A DNA stretch of 64,000 bases from Mucilaginibacter sp. OK268 (GTDB taxonomy: Bacteria > Bacteroidota > Bacteroidia > Sphingobacteriales > Sphingobacteriaceae), in the NCBI RefSeq assembly GCF_900103125.1, contig NZ_FNJV01000004.1:310001-374000 (forward strand). Direction: 5' to 3'. Numbering within the stretch: the stretch's first letter is position 1; every line of letters starts with the position of its first letter. Below the pieces are notes generated by a model. It had not been told where the DNA came from, did no database searches, and saw nothing but the letters and a program-made list of their open reading frames with translations. Below, in pieces: positions 1 to 9,303 of the stretch. Position numbers and translations under genes: made by a program.

Positions 1-2
1 TG

Positions 3-959
3 TTATTCGAAGAGTTTTTTAAAAAGAAAAAGATCGACCTGGTTGCTTTACAAGCGGCGGAGGCAGCGCTGTTTTCTGAATTTAAAACTCACTTTGAGCA
101 AATGGGCGAAAAAAGCTTCGACCATACCAAAAAGTACTGGTTCAATAAGCTCAGGCGACAGTTTCCGGCTGCTCCCGAAGTAAAAACAGAAAAAGTAAGA
201 ATCGAAAACCCGCTGGCCGAACAAACCATTACTGAGAGTCTGACGGAAACAGCCTCGCCATCACCCAAACTGGGTTTCGCGCCCAAATTCAGGGCTGGTG
301 GGGTTGCCAAACCTGCTGAGGAAAAGCAGGAAACCACGCCAGAAGAAATTACACCTGCGGTGGAACAAACTGCAGCCAAACCGGCATTTAAACCCCGGTT
401 TAATCCCGGCATGGTGAAACCCAAGCCAGCGGAGGATACTACAGAACCACAGGAAAAGGCAGAAGCAAAAGAAGAAGACACTACGCCAGCAGCTGACGCT
501 CCTAAACCGGCATTTAAGCCCCGGTTTAATGCTGCGATGATGAAGCCGAAACCTGCTGAAGAAGCCGCAGAGCCACAGGAAAAGCCAGAGACGAAAGAAG
601 AAAATACACCACCACCTAGCGAGCAAGCCCCAGCAAAACCAGCATTTAAGCCCCGGTTTAACGCCGCGATGATGAAGCCCAAGCCCGCGGAAAGCGAACC
701 TGTAGCAGAAGAACCACAGGAAGCAAAACAGGAGCCATCGCCAGAGGCTGGAATGCCAGCCGCAAAACCGGCCTACAAGCCACGTTTCCAGGCGGGTATG
801 GTAAAGCCAAAGCCTGCCGAAACTGAACCAACAGCTGAACAGGACCCGGAAGAAGAACAGCCAACTGGTACGTCGCCGCCAGCCGAAGAACCCGCAGCTA
901 AACCGGCTTACAAGCCCCGGTTTAATATGAAAAACATCCCTCCAAAATCAGGGGAATAA
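3..959 (+). CDS. Proline/lysine-rich tandem repeat protein, 5' end outside window
   Basis: The reading frame is open from base 3, upstream of the first ATG at 102, so the true start probably lies before the window; 318 codons are visible. The N-terminal part seen here is charged and could be a folded domain (LFEEFFKKKK, then a Trp/Arg-rich stretch around the ATG). From about base 378 to the stop the protein is five copies of a 42-45 residue unit: a conserved core KPAFKPRFNAAMMKPKPAE (third and fifth units read KPAYKPRF at the core start in places) followed by an acidic Glu/Pro/Thr spacer. A degenerate copy (FAPKFRAGGVAKPAEE) precedes them and the last unit is cut short at KSGE. The alternation of basic core and acidic spacer suggests an unfolded, multivalent region. 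No enzyme motif is visible in this part and I do not recognise the family. Confidence 0.75.
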   Translation, partial: LFEEFFKKKKIDLVALQAAEAALFSEFKTHFEQMGEKSFDHTKKYWFNKLRRQFPAAPEVKTEKVRIENPLAEQTITESLTETASPSPKLGFAPKFRAGGVAKPAEEKQETTPEEITPAVEQTAAKPAFKPRFNPGMVKPKPAEDTTEPQEKAEAKEEDTTPAADAPKPAFKPRFNAAMMKPKPAEEAAEPQEKPETKEENTPPPSEQAPAKPAFKPRFNAAMMKPKPAESEPVAEEPQEAKQEPSPEAGMPAAKPAYKPRFQAGMVKPKPAETEPTAEQDPEEEQPTGTSPPAEEPAAKPAYKPRFNMKNIPPKSGE

Positions 960-1007
960 TTGTTGCTGTAATTTTTAAGCCGGCTTTCCGTTTGCCATAA
1001 CAATTGA

Positions 1008-1034
1008 TTATAATTGTGAAAAATACAATTATAA
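1008..1034. promoter_or_regulatory. Inverted repeat just before the GH43 start
   Basis: TTATAATTGT (1008-1017) and ACAATTATAA (1025-1034) are perfect 10-bp arms around a 7-base centre. The repeat ends 7 bases before the ATG at 1042, so it could be an operator or an RNA hairpin that covers translation initiation. Confidence 0.4.
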
Positions 1035-1041
1035 TTCAACC

Positions 1042-1980
1042 ATGAAACGTTGTTTCCTTCTCCTTTTTCAATTCTTGATTTTTTCTATGGCTCACAGCCA
1101 ACAAGCTATTGAAAAACCGGTTTATATGTTTTGTTATTTTAAAGATAACGGGCAGGATGGTTTGCACCTGGCCTATAGTCGCGATGGTTATCAATGGACA
1201 GCATTAAAAAAGGACAGCTCATTTTTAAAGCCCACTGTAGCTAATGATAAACTGATGCGTGATCCCTGTATTATCCGTGGCGCCGATGGTTTATTCCATA
1301 TGGTGTGGACAGTGAGCTGGAACGATAGAGGAATTGGCTACGCTTCATCCACCGATCTGATACACTGGAGCGAACAGCAATTTGTACCCGTAATGGCCGA
1401 TGAACCCACAGCTCGCAATTGTTGGGCTCCGGAGATAACTTATGATGGTAAAACAAAAACCTATATGATCTATTGGGCAACAACCATCCCGGGCAAGTTT
1501 ACCACTACAGATTCGGAAGGGGATAGTAAGTATAACCACCGGCTTTATTATGTTACTACCAGGGATTTTAAAACGTATAGCAAAACTAAACTGCTTTATG
1601 ACCCTGGCTTTAACTCCATAGATGCCACTATTGTAAAAGATGGCAAACGCTTTGTTATGTTCCTGAAGGACGAGACCCGCACACCACCACAAAAGAATAT
1701 AAAAATAGCGTACAGCAATAGTTTAACAGGCCCGTACTCGGCGGCGAGTAGTAAAATTACAGGTGATTATTGGGCCGAAGGACCTACAACTTTAAAGATC
1801 GGTAAGGAATGGCGGGTTTATTTTGACAGGTATATGGATCATCACTATGGCGCCATCAGCTCAACCGATCTTAAAAACTGGACGGATATTACGGATAAGA
1901 TCAACCTGCCCACAGGTATCAGGCATGGTACCATTTTCCAGATAAGCGAAAAAGAGCTGAACGCGTTGATGAAATTATAG
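1042..1980 (+). CDS. Secreted glycoside hydrolase family 43-like enzyme
   Basis: A 312-residue protein with a signal peptide (about residues 1-20, ending AHSQQ) and a five-bladed propeller-type sequence. Family 43 landmarks are in order: RDP with Asp74 (base or anchoring position), WAPE with Glu131, SIDATIV with Asp194 (the pKa-modulating position in GH43) and WAEGPT with Glu246 (general acid position). GH43 enzymes release arabinose, xylose or galactose side chains from plant polysaccharides; the specificity of this one cannot be read. The mature protein is short, a bare catalytic domain without a binding module. It stands alone on the plus strand, facing the esterase and GH144 genes, so it probably is not in the same operon as the downstream locus. 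Confidence 0.8.
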   Translation: MKRCFLLLFQFLIFSMAHSQQAIEKPVYMFCYFKDNGQDGLHLAYSRDGYQWTALKKDSSFLKPTVANDKLMRDPCIIRGADGLFHMVWTVSWNDRGIGYASSTDLIHWSEQQFVPVMADEPTARNCWAPEITYDGKTKTYMIYWATTIPGKFTTTDSEGDSKYNHRLYYVTTRDFKTYSKTKLLYDPGFNSIDATIVKDGKRFVMFLKDETRTPPQKNIKIAYSNSLTGPYSAASSKITGDYWAEGPTTLKIGKEWRVYFDRYMDHHYGAISSTDLKNWTDITDKINLPTGIRHGTIFQISEKELNALMKL

Positions 1981-2025
1981 TATGGGTTAAAACGAGCGTA
2001 AGCAGACATGGCATTTCATTCCCAC

Positions 2026-2111
2026 GCGTCATTGCGAGGTACGAAGCAATCCCTAACTGTACAGAGCGGCTCTGCTTATTGGGGATTGCCACGCTGCGCT
2101 CGCAATGACGC
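2026..2111. repeat. Intergenic palindrome, GCGTCATTGCGAG family
   Basis: Outer arms GCGTCATTGCG (2026-2036) and CGCAATGACGC (2101-2111) are perfect; the inner part (ACGAAGCAATCCC... GGGGATTGCCACGC) pairs imperfectly. It lies between convergent genes. A perfect relative is at 12632-12730 and a degraded half at 63080-63135. Confidence 0.75.
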
Positions 2112-2139
2112 GCAGGGAGGGAAAACCCATCACTCCAAA

Positions 2140-2937
2140 CTACTTACTGTGCGAAAAGAGCCAGCTGAATAGCTCAGGTTCCTTAAAAGCATTATCCCAG
2201 CTGTTATGGTCAACGCCAGGGTAAAGGGTAAACTTAGGGTTGCCGCCAGCTTCTTTGATCGCCGCTACCATCACTTCAGAATGATCGGATGGAACAACGC
2301 TGTCCTTACTGCCGTGGAAGATCCAGAGTGGTACTTTTTTGGCGTATTTTTTGGCGTTCAACGTATTATCGCCGCCACAGATGGCAAAAGCCGCGGCAAA
2401 TATTTTTGGTTCGCGGCCAATAATTTCAAACGTGCCCATGCCGCCCATACTCAGGCCGCCTACATAAACGCGATGTTTATCAACAAAAGGTTTATCCAAA
2501 AACTGATCAACCAGACCCATCAACATGCGCATGGCTGTAGTAGGCTGCTCATTTACCTGGAAAACGAATTTACGCTTCTGGGTAGCCGGATCGGTTTCCT
2601 GTTGCACGTTTGACCAATAGCTGTTTGTCGGGCACTGCGGAAAAACCACAATGGCCTCATATTTTTCCCGCACACTATCCTGCAACAGGCGCGAAGGGCC
2701 ATATTTTAACTGCGCCTCGTTATTGTTGCCGCGCTCGCCGGCACCGTGCAACACAAATAGCAGTGGATATTTTTTGGTAGGGTCAAAATGTTTGGGGAAC
2801 AGTAATCGGTAAGGTAAAGTATCGCCTTTTACAGCAAAGCTGCCGCGATCAAAGGATGATAAGTTTTGTGAACGGGCCGAAAAAGAAAATGCTAAGAGTA
2901 AACTTAGCATTCCCAGTATAATTTTTTTGTGGATCAT
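2140..2937 (-). CDS. Secreted alpha/beta-hydrolase esterase (PHB depolymerase/phospholipase-like)
   Basis: A 265-residue protein with a signal peptide (residues 1-23, ending ARSQ). It shows the alpha/beta-hydrolase signature: the oxyanion segment HGAGERG (64-70), the nucleophile elbow GLSMGG with Ser163, a candidate acid Asp212 (GSKDSVVP) and the catalytic His244 (GVDHNSW). This layout matches single-domain esterases annotated as dienelactone hydrolase or PHB depolymerase-like, often found in Bacteroidetes polysaccharide loci where they remove acyl groups. It runs in the same direction as GH144, SusD and SusC with a 111-bp gap to GH144, so co-transcription is possible but not shown. Confidence 0.75.
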   Translation of the reverse strand: MIHKKIILGMLSLLLAFSFSARSQNLSSFDRGSFAVKGDTLPYRLLFPKHFDPTKKYPLLFVLHGAGERGNNNEAQLKYGPSRLLQDSVREKYEAIVVFPQCPTNSYWSNVQQETDPATQKRKFVFQVNEQPTTAMRMLMGLVDQFLDKPFVDKHRVYVGGLSMGGMGTFEIIGREPKIFAAAFAICGGDNTLNAKKYAKKVPLWIFHGSKDSVVPSDHSEVMVAAIKEAGGNPKFTLYPGVDHNSWDNAFKEPELFSWLFSHSK

Positions 2938-3048
2938 GGGCTATTTTTAAGATCTGTTTATTCAATAGTTAGTTAAACAAATTTAATGCCTTTTGATCTA
3001 CATTTTTTTAATATTTTTTTACAGCAGTAACAATGAACATAAAAATCA

Positions 3049-4401
3049 CTACTTTTTAGCTATAGCCGGGCTTTCAAAACCCAGTTTGGTAAGCCCTTTC
3101 TGTACTTCAGGGCAACTCATAAATAGTTTCCATAACAAGCCGGTGCGGTAGTTTTCGATCATCACGATGATAGGCCCCTGGTCAATAGCCAGGTATGATT
3201 TAGCGTACCAGTTATGCGATTCGCTAAAGGCATCAACAAAACCATATTCGCCCCAGATCTTATCGCCCAGGTCATAATAAAAATGGCGCAGAGCTTTCAT
3301 GGAATACTCAGGGGTGTACGGAAATGCCGACAGGGCCGCGGTAGGTGTGATCACCCCCAGGTCGTTAGTGGGTGAATGGGCATTATATCCCTCAAAATTA
3401 TCACTGGCTGTAAGTCCCCAGCAGTTTTCGCCATAGCCTTTAAATTTTTTAGGATTATCTACACAGTATGCATGATTGATGAGTGTATGGTTTTTGTTCT
3501 GCTCCCAGTAATCGGCGTATTGGTCTTTTAAGCCTTTGGGGTTTAAGCCCAGGAACGAGTATTGTGAAAAGAAAAGTGGACCCCCGTAATCAAAGCCCAA
3601 AGGCAGCTTTACGCCATAAAAGGTTTTGCCGTTTTTAAAGAAATCACTTTGAGCCCAGCCCCTGTGGTATACATCGGCACTTACCGGGTAGCGCTCTGCC
3701 GAAGCGGCCAGCACATAGGTGATCAGGCATTCATTAAAACCATGTATCGGGAAGTTCATGGCCCAGCCGTTGTTAGGGCTCCAGTGCCAGTACAGGGCAT
3801 CCCTGCCATCGCGGGTGTACCAGTTCCACTCCATTTCGCCCCACATCCAGCTGATCACATCGCGTATGCGTCGTTCGTCCGGGGTGTTGGCTGCAAAGTA
3901 TTGTCGGGCACAAAGCAGGCCCTGGAAAAGATAGGCCGATTCCACAATATCGCCGCCATCATCCTTACGGCCAAATGGGATGATCTTGCCGGTTTCGCCA
4001 TTCATCCAATGGGGGAACGCGCCGTGAAAAGAGTTGGCCTTAAATAAAAACTCAACAATTTTAGCCATGCGGTTAACAGCCTGCTCATGAGTTATCCATT
4101 TGCGGCTATCGGCTACGATGATAGACATGATGCCGAAGCCCGATCCGCCGGTGGTTACCACCTCGTTACCATAGTCAAAAGAAGTATTGCTGCGTTCACG
4201 GGCCAGGCCGCTTACCGGGTGACCAAAATCCCAAAAATAACGAAAGGTTTGGCGCTGTACCACATCAAGCAGGGCGTTATCGCTCAGGTTTTTGATAATG
4301 CCGACGGGTTTAATAGTATCGGTGTTGGCTGTTGCGGGTTTTTGCGCCAGGCAGTATAGGGCCAGGCATAATAAAAAGGGGGTTAACAATAGTTTTTTCA
4401 T
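3049..4401 (-). CDS. GH144-like endo-beta-1,2-glucanase (glucoamylase family protein)
   Basis: A 450-residue exported protein (signal peptide to about residue 19, YCLAQ). It is of the (alpha/alpha)6-barrel kind often annotated 'glucoamylase family', with the segments RYFWDFGHPVSGLARERSN, GGSGFGIM, an acidic cluster DDGGDIVE at 147-154, and FNECL with Glu224. The founding GH144 enzyme is the endo-beta-1,2-glucanase of Chitinophaga pinensis, and the spacing Asp147, Asp151, Glu154 and Glu224 resembles the acidic residues reported there (from memory, not aligned). GH144 cuts beta-1,2-glucans to sophoro-oligosaccharides. It sits just downstream of susD/susC on the same strand, supporting an outer-surface or periplasmic enzyme in one utilisation locus. 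Family membership is likely; substrate is inference. Confidence 0.8.
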   Translation of the reverse strand: MKKLLLTPFLLCLALYCLAQKPATANTDTIKPVGIIKNLSDNALLDVVQRQTFRYFWDFGHPVSGLARERSNTSFDYGNEVVTTGGSGFGIMSIIVADSRKWITHEQAVNRMAKIVEFLFKANSFHGAFPHWMNGETGKIIPFGRKDDGGDIVESAYLFQGLLCARQYFAANTPDERRIRDVISWMWGEMEWNWYTRDGRDALYWHWSPNNGWAMNFPIHGFNECLITYVLAASAERYPVSADVYHRGWAQSDFFKNGKTFYGVKLPLGFDYGGPLFFSQYSFLGLNPKGLKDQYADYWEQNKNHTLINHAYCVDNPKKFKGYGENCWGLTASDNFEGYNAHSPTNDLGVITPTAALSAFPYTPEYSMKALRHFYYDLGDKIWGEYGFVDAFSESHNWYAKSYLAIDQGPIIVMIENYRTGLLWKLFMSCPEVQKGLTKLGFESPAIAKK

Positions 4402-4448
4402 GTAGATAGTGTATGCGGGTTGCTTGTTTGCAAAACCGGGGGAGCGGT

Positions 4449-4482
4449 TAAAAATGGCTGCCTGCCCATGAAACAGACAGCC
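4449..4482 (-). terminator. Hairpin plus T-run between susD and GH144
   Basis: Read on the minus strand, GGCTG-T-CTG and CAG-G-CAGCC pair with one mismatch (stem 4482-4456) and are followed by ATTTTTA. It lies between the susD stop and the GH144 start, so it could partly terminate susCD transcripts and lower expression of the downstream enzyme gene. Confidence 0.5.
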
Positions 4483-4503
4483 GGTAAATAAACCAATCGA
4501 AAA

Positions 4504-5988
4504 TTAATATCCTGAATTTTGGGTTAAAGCGCCGCCACTCAGGTCAATTTCTGTTTGCGGGATGGGCCAAACTTCGTTTTTGCCAGCTTTCCATCCGCGT
4601 GAGCCAAAAACAGCAGTACCCCGTCCCTGGCGCAACACATCAAAATAACGTTCAAACTCCATCGCGAATTCAAAGCGGCGTTCGTTGTAAATAGCTGTAC
4701 GAAGTGCGGCCTGATCGGTAGTAGTTACCTTAGGTAGTACACCGGCATTTACGCCGCGCGCACGGGCACGTACCAGCTCTAGTGGAGCAAGGGCTGCCCC
4801 TGAATTTCCCAATTCATTATTGGCTTCGGCGTTCATCAGCAATACATCGGCATAACGCAACACAATTTTGTTTTGCTGGCAGCCTTCGTTAAAGCCCGAT
4901 ACATAAAGTGCGAATGGTACGTATGATTTCTGATTGTACATAGGGTTATCGCCCGTTGCCGGAATTTTGTCGCCCTCGGGGGTAGTTTCGCCCCTGAATA
5001 TGATAGTGGCATCGCGGCGCGGATCGCCTGTTTCATAGGCTGCTGCCAGTTGGGGACTTGGTACGTTAAAGCCCCAGCCACCGCCGGTTACACCACGTAC
5101 GCCCTGTACCTGTGAGTATTGTGAGTTGGAGGCAGGCGGGTTGTTGGGTATCAGGTTACACTGGATCTCAAAAATAGACTCCTGGTTGTTTTTGTGCGTT
5201 GTTCTGAACATTTGCTCATAATCAGGATATAACGAATAGCCCATACCCATTACTGCCGTGGTGTAAGTGGCCACATCGCTCCATTTTTTTAAATACATGG
5301 CTACTTTGGCATGCATAGTTAAAGCAGCACCCTTGGTTACGTGCCCAGTTTCGGCAGCGCTGTAAGTTTGCGGTAATACGGTAGTTGCTTCGGTCAGATC
5401 TTTTTCAATCTGCGCCCAAACCTGGTCTTTCGGGGTACGCGGGAGGTTATATTCAGAGGCATCTTTAGGCAGGGTTATGCGTAAAGGCACATCGCCGAAA
5501 GCCCTAACCAGCCTGAAATATTCGTAGGCACGGATAAATTTAGCTTCGGCCACATAACGGGCTTTTAATGCTTCGTCCATGCTGATGCCTGGTACATTAA
5601 CGATTATCTGGTTGGCAAAGTTGATGGTTTGATATTGCCCTTTCCAGAAACCGCCCAATTGGGCATCACCTGCGGTAATGGTAAAGTTGTGGTAATCATT
5701 AAAAAAGGTAGCATCGCTGGCGGTACTTCCTTTTTCTACATCGTCAGAACCCATGCTTTCAACAGCGATGGGCGCAAATGCGATGTTGTTCCACTCGTGC
5801 AGGTTGGCGTACATGGCATTAACGGCCTTAGTAGCATCATCCTGTGTTTTAAAAAACTGGGTGGCTGCCGTATTTTGAGCCGGGTTAACATCTAAAAAGC
5901 TCTTTTTACAGCTTTGAATGGATATGGTGGATGCAATAAAGCCTAAAATAAAGGCTTTACGCATGAATAAGTTTTTACTGTTCTTCAT
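4504..5988 (-). CDS. SusD/RagB family outer-membrane glycan-binding lipoprotein (locus 1)
   Basis: A 494-residue lipoprotein with a lipobox ending at Cys27 (SIQSC, followed by Lys-Lys, usual for surface export in Bacteroidetes). Features of RagB/SusD proteins are visible: FLDVNP after the lipid anchor, a helical TPR-like first half (KARYVAEAKFIRAYEYFRLVRAFGDVPL), and the C-terminal RYADVLLMNAEANNELG and NERRFEFAMEFERYFDVLR segments. SusD caps the SusC pore and binds the glycan. Its start is 11 bp after the end of susC, typical of a translationally linked pair. The ligand cannot be read directly; with GH144 next to it, beta-1,2-glucan oligosaccharides are the best guess. Confidence 0.92.
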   Translation of the reverse strand: MKNSKNLFMRKAFILGFIASTISIQSCKKSFLDVNPAQNTAATQFFKTQDDATKAVNAMYANLHEWNNIAFAPIAVESMGSDDVEKGSTASDATFFNDYHNFTITAGDAQLGGFWKGQYQTINFANQIIVNVPGISMDEALKARYVAEAKFIRAYEYFRLVRAFGDVPLRITLPKDASEYNLPRTPKDQVWAQIEKDLTEATTVLPQTYSAAETGHVTKGAALTMHAKVAMYLKKWSDVATYTTAVMGMGYSLYPDYEQMFRTTHKNNQESIFEIQCNLIPNNPPASNSQYSQVQGVRGVTGGGWGFNVPSPQLAAAYETGDPRRDATIIFRGETTPEGDKIPATGDNPMYNQKSYVPFALYVSGFNEGCQQNKIVLRYADVLLMNAEANNELGNSGAALAPLELVRARARGVNAGVLPKVTTTDQAALRTAIYNERRFEFAMEFERYFDVLRQGRGTAVFGSRGWKAGKNEVWPIPQTEIDLSGGALTQNSGY

Positions 5989-5999
5989 CTTTATACTGA

Positions 6000-8900
6000 T
6001 TAAAAAGTAACGTTAACGCCAAAATTATAGGTTGCATACAATGGATAAACGTTGGCATCAATGCCACGACCGGTAACGATTCCGCCGTCGCCAACTGATC
6101 CGCCTATTTCGGGCGAGAAGCCTTTATAGCCAAAAATATTGATTGGGTTTTGAGCGTTGGCAAATAGCCTTACTTTGGATATTTTCCATTTGCTGAGCAG
6201 GCTGGCAGGTAACGTATAACCTAACTGAGCATTCCTTACCCTGAAATATGCACCACTTTCAACATAAAATGAATTTGGTGCTGCGTTTGAGTTTTTGCCT
6301 ACATTAACTGAAGGGTAGGTGTTGGAAGTACCTGCACCGTGCCAGCGGTGGTCATAAAAATCCTGGGTGAAGTTCTCATTACCAAAACGGTAAGCAATAT
6401 TGGCGTTATACACGCTTACACCGGTTACTCCCTGAAAATCAATAGCCAGGTCGAAGTTTTTATAGGTGAAAGAGGTGTTGATACCATAGTTATATTTAGG
6501 CAGCGGATTGCCCAGTGCTACGCGGTCGCGACTGTCAACAATACCGTCGTTATTAGTATCCTGGTAAATAAAATCGCCCGCCTTCGCTCCTGGTTGTTTC
6601 ACACCGGTTGTTGGTTGGTCACTCTGGAATATCCCGGTTACTTTGTAGCCATAAAACTGACCAATAGGTTGGCCCACAACGGTACGTGTTGCTAATGCAC
6701 CGTTGGCAATACCGGCACCACCATCATAAATAGGGTTTTGACCGGTTATTACGTTAAGTACCTTATTGTTGTTGATACCCAGGTTGGCACTGATGCTGTA
6801 AGAAAAATCTTTTGATGCCTGATCTTTCCAGCTTACTAAAAACTCAAAGCCGCGGTTACGGATAGTGGCCTGGTTGCCGATGATGGAGCTGTTGTTGGTA
6901 CCCAGCGAACCTGCTACCGGTATAGCGAAAATAGCATCCTGTGTTTCGCGATTATAATAATCGGCTTCAAAGGTTAGCTTATTAGAGAGCAGGCCGCCTT
7001 CTAAACCAAAGTCAGATGATACTGTTTTTTCCCATACGATGGAAGGAGGCACAATACTGTTGATGCTTGCACCCGGATAGGCCACCTGCGGATTACCGAA
7101 TATGGCTGTGAGGTACGGATCTGTTGCTATAACCTGAACGGTTGGGTTAATAGGTACTACAGAGTTACCTACTTTACCCCAGCTTCCGCGCAATTTTAGA
7201 TTACTGAACACCTTTTGATCTTTCATGAAATCCTCATTGGTAACCACCCAGCCTGCACCTACAGAAGGAAAGTAGCCATAAGTATGTGCACCATAAAATT
7301 GTGAGGCACCATCGCGACGAATAGAGGCATTCAACAAATACTTGTCTTTGTAGGAGTAATTAACACGGGCGAATTGCGATAATGCACGGGAACGTATCTG
7401 TCTGCCCGGAGTAGCCAGGTAAGTTACCTTCGCTGTATCAGGGAACGATGTTTGCAGATTGCCGTTGGCCTTGTAGGGCACATTATCGGCCTGTGCATCG
7501 TTTTGCCTGGTTACATTTTCAAGCGCGCTATAACCTACCAGGGCAGTTAACTTATGGTCGTCGTTGATTTTAACATCATAGGTTAAGGTATTTTCCCAGA
7601 TCCAGTTGCGTACATCGGTATGGTCGATATTCAGATTGGTTTTGTTGCTGAACTGTTTAACAGTAGCCTGGTACATGGGCACAAATGACCTCACCTCGGC
7701 CTGGCTTACATCGCCACCAAAGCTTGATCTGAATTTAAGGTTTTTCAGGATTGAAACCTCACCGTATACATTATAGGTAACACGCTTGTTTTTGCTACGC
7801 TGGTTATAAAAATCAAGTGTAGCCTGCGGGTTGTAGTTGTTACCATCACCTGTGCCATAATCATTCGGGTCGCCATAGCTGCCGTCTGCCTTACGTACCG
7901 GCAGGGTAGGCGCTGCACCATACAACTGATTGAAAATGGTTGTCGGGATATCTCTTGATGTGCTGGATAATCCGCTGGCAGTATAACCCAGTTTTACAGC
8001 TTTCCCTAATTTAAAATCGTTTGATAAGTGCAGGGTATAGCGTTTGTAATTGTTGGTTTGTACCAAACCATCCTGATCAAGGTAACCAAACGAGTAGTTA
8101 TAGGTGTACTTATCTGTACCGCCGCTAACTGATAGTTCATGATTGGTGATAAAAGCTTTACGCAGGATCTGTTTGTACCAATCGGTGCCGGTACCAAAGC
8201 TGGCCGGATCGGCAAATACAGGTTTACCATTGTTAAGAGCCGCCAATTCATTTACAGCAGTAGCATATTCGGTACCGTTAGCCACTTTTACCTGGTTGGT
8301 AACCGCTTGAAAGCCCACAAAGCCATTATAGTTGATAACCGGGGCTCCCTTAACACCACGTTTAGTACCGATAAGCACAACACCGTTAGCTGCCCTGATA
8401 CCATAAATGGCCGTACTTGAGGCATCTTTCAGGATACTGAAACTTTCGATATCCTGCGGATTAAGAAAGCTGATATCATCATACCATACACCGTCGACCA
8501 CAAAAAGGGGCTTGGTGTTACCATAGATAGTACCCAAACCACGAATGGTGATATCCGGCGATTTGCCCGGTGTACCATTGTTGGTGATCTGCACACCTGC
8601 TACTTTACCTTGCAGGCCACTTATAGCATTTGGCGATGCCTGTTTAGCCACGTCAGCTCCTTTAACGGTGGTTATAGAGCCGGTAACGTCGAGCTTGCGC
8701 TGGGTACCGTAGCCAATAACTACAATTTGCTGCAGTTCGTTAGTTTGGGGTAACAGTGTAATATTAATACTGGTTTGGCCATTAACCGGTGTTTCCTGAG
8801 TGGCATATCCTAAATAAGTAAATCTCAGTGTGGAGTTGCCGGGGGCGCTAATGGAGTATGCTCCATTAGCATCTGTTTGTGTTCCTGTTGTTGTTCCCTT

Positions 8901-9041
8901 TACCGAAACAGTTACGCCTATTAAGGCCTGGCCGGTATTGTCGATTATTTTTCCTTTTACTGTAACGTTTTGTGCAAACGCCGCGTCATAAGAAAATAAG
9001 AACAATAACATTAACCCCGAAATAGTAAAAAATCTCTTCAT
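6000..9041 (-). CDS. SusC/RagA family TonB-dependent outer-membrane transporter (locus 1)
   Basis: A 1013-residue protein with a signal peptide (residues 1-23), then a carboxypeptidase-regulatory-like beta-sandwich (VKGKIIDNTGQALIGVTVSVKG, about 27-105), then the SusC-type TonB plug with the signature LQQIVVIGYGTQ, the VDGVWYDD segment and SILKDASSTAIYGIRAANGV, and a 22-strand barrel ending in an aromatic residue (GVNVTF). These are the standard parts of SusC proteins, which import oligosaccharides with energy from TonB. It is the first gene of the operon susC-susD-GH144 on the minus strand; the 262 bp upstream separate it from its probable regulator. Confidence 0.95.
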   Translation of the reverse strand: MKRFFTISGLMLLFLFSYDAAFAQNVTVKGKIIDNTGQALIGVTVSVKGTTTGTQTDANGAYSISAPGNSTLRFTYLGYATQETPVNGQTSINITLLPQTNELQQIVVIGYGTQRKLDVTGSITTVKGADVAKQASPNAISGLQGKVAGVQITNNGTPGKSPDITIRGLGTIYGNTKPLFVVDGVWYDDISFLNPQDIESFSILKDASSTAIYGIRAANGVVLIGTKRGVKGAPVINYNGFVGFQAVTNQVKVANGTEYATAVNELAALNNGKPVFADPASFGTGTDWYKQILRKAFITNHELSVSGGTDKYTYNYSFGYLDQDGLVQTNNYKRYTLHLSNDFKLGKAVKLGYTASGLSSTSRDIPTTIFNQLYGAAPTLPVRKADGSYGDPNDYGTGDGNNYNPQATLDFYNQRSKNKRVTYNVYGEVSILKNLKFRSSFGGDVSQAEVRSFVPMYQATVKQFSNKTNLNIDHTDVRNWIWENTLTYDVKINDDHKLTALVGYSALENVTRQNDAQADNVPYKANGNLQTSFPDTAKVTYLATPGRQIRSRALSQFARVNYSYKDKYLLNASIRRDGASQFYGAHTYGYFPSVGAGWVVTNEDFMKDQKVFSNLKLRGSWGKVGNSVVPINPTVQVIATDPYLTAIFGNPQVAYPGASINSIVPPSIVWEKTVSSDFGLEGGLLSNKLTFEADYYNRETQDAIFAIPVAGSLGTNNSSIIGNQATIRNRGFEFLVSWKDQASKDFSYSISANLGINNNKVLNVITGQNPIYDGGAGIANGALATRTVVGQPIGQFYGYKVTGIFQSDQPTTGVKQPGAKAGDFIYQDTNNDGIVDSRDRVALGNPLPKYNYGINTSFTYKNFDLAIDFQGVTGVSVYNANIAYRFGNENFTQDFYDHRWHGAGTSNTYPSVNVGKNSNAAPNSFYVESGAYFRVRNAQLGYTLPASLLSKWKISKVRLFANAQNPINIFGYKGFSPEIGGSVGDGGIVTGRGIDANVYPLYATYNFGVNVTF

Positions 9042-9303
9042 AGTGGTTAATAATAAAAATGATAGAATGGAATAATTGGTTTATTAGTTCTACAAAACTG
9101 GGGAGATATTACTCGTTTATCAAAAAAATTAACTCAACATTAATACATCATGAATAAAACACTTTCTCAAGGGAAACTGTTTTAATTTATAATGATCTGA
9201 TTGTTAATTTATTAACAACTGCGAATTGATTGTGTGTGTACTACAATATTAAAGTCTGTCGACTAAACATTTATAAAGGTTGTGAGAGGTAATGATGTAG
9301 TGT

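Noticed and set aside
89..682. Long minus-strand frame opposite the proline-rich repeats
   Set aside because: It runs antisense through the repeat coding region; its repeats (GLNRGLNAG) are the mirror of the plus-strand repeat units, and composition is not that of a protein.
378..957. Regularly spaced repeats that might suggest a CRISPR array
   Set aside because: The units are codon-phased, 126-135 bp long and translate to a constant peptide; there are no short identical repeats with unrelated spacers.
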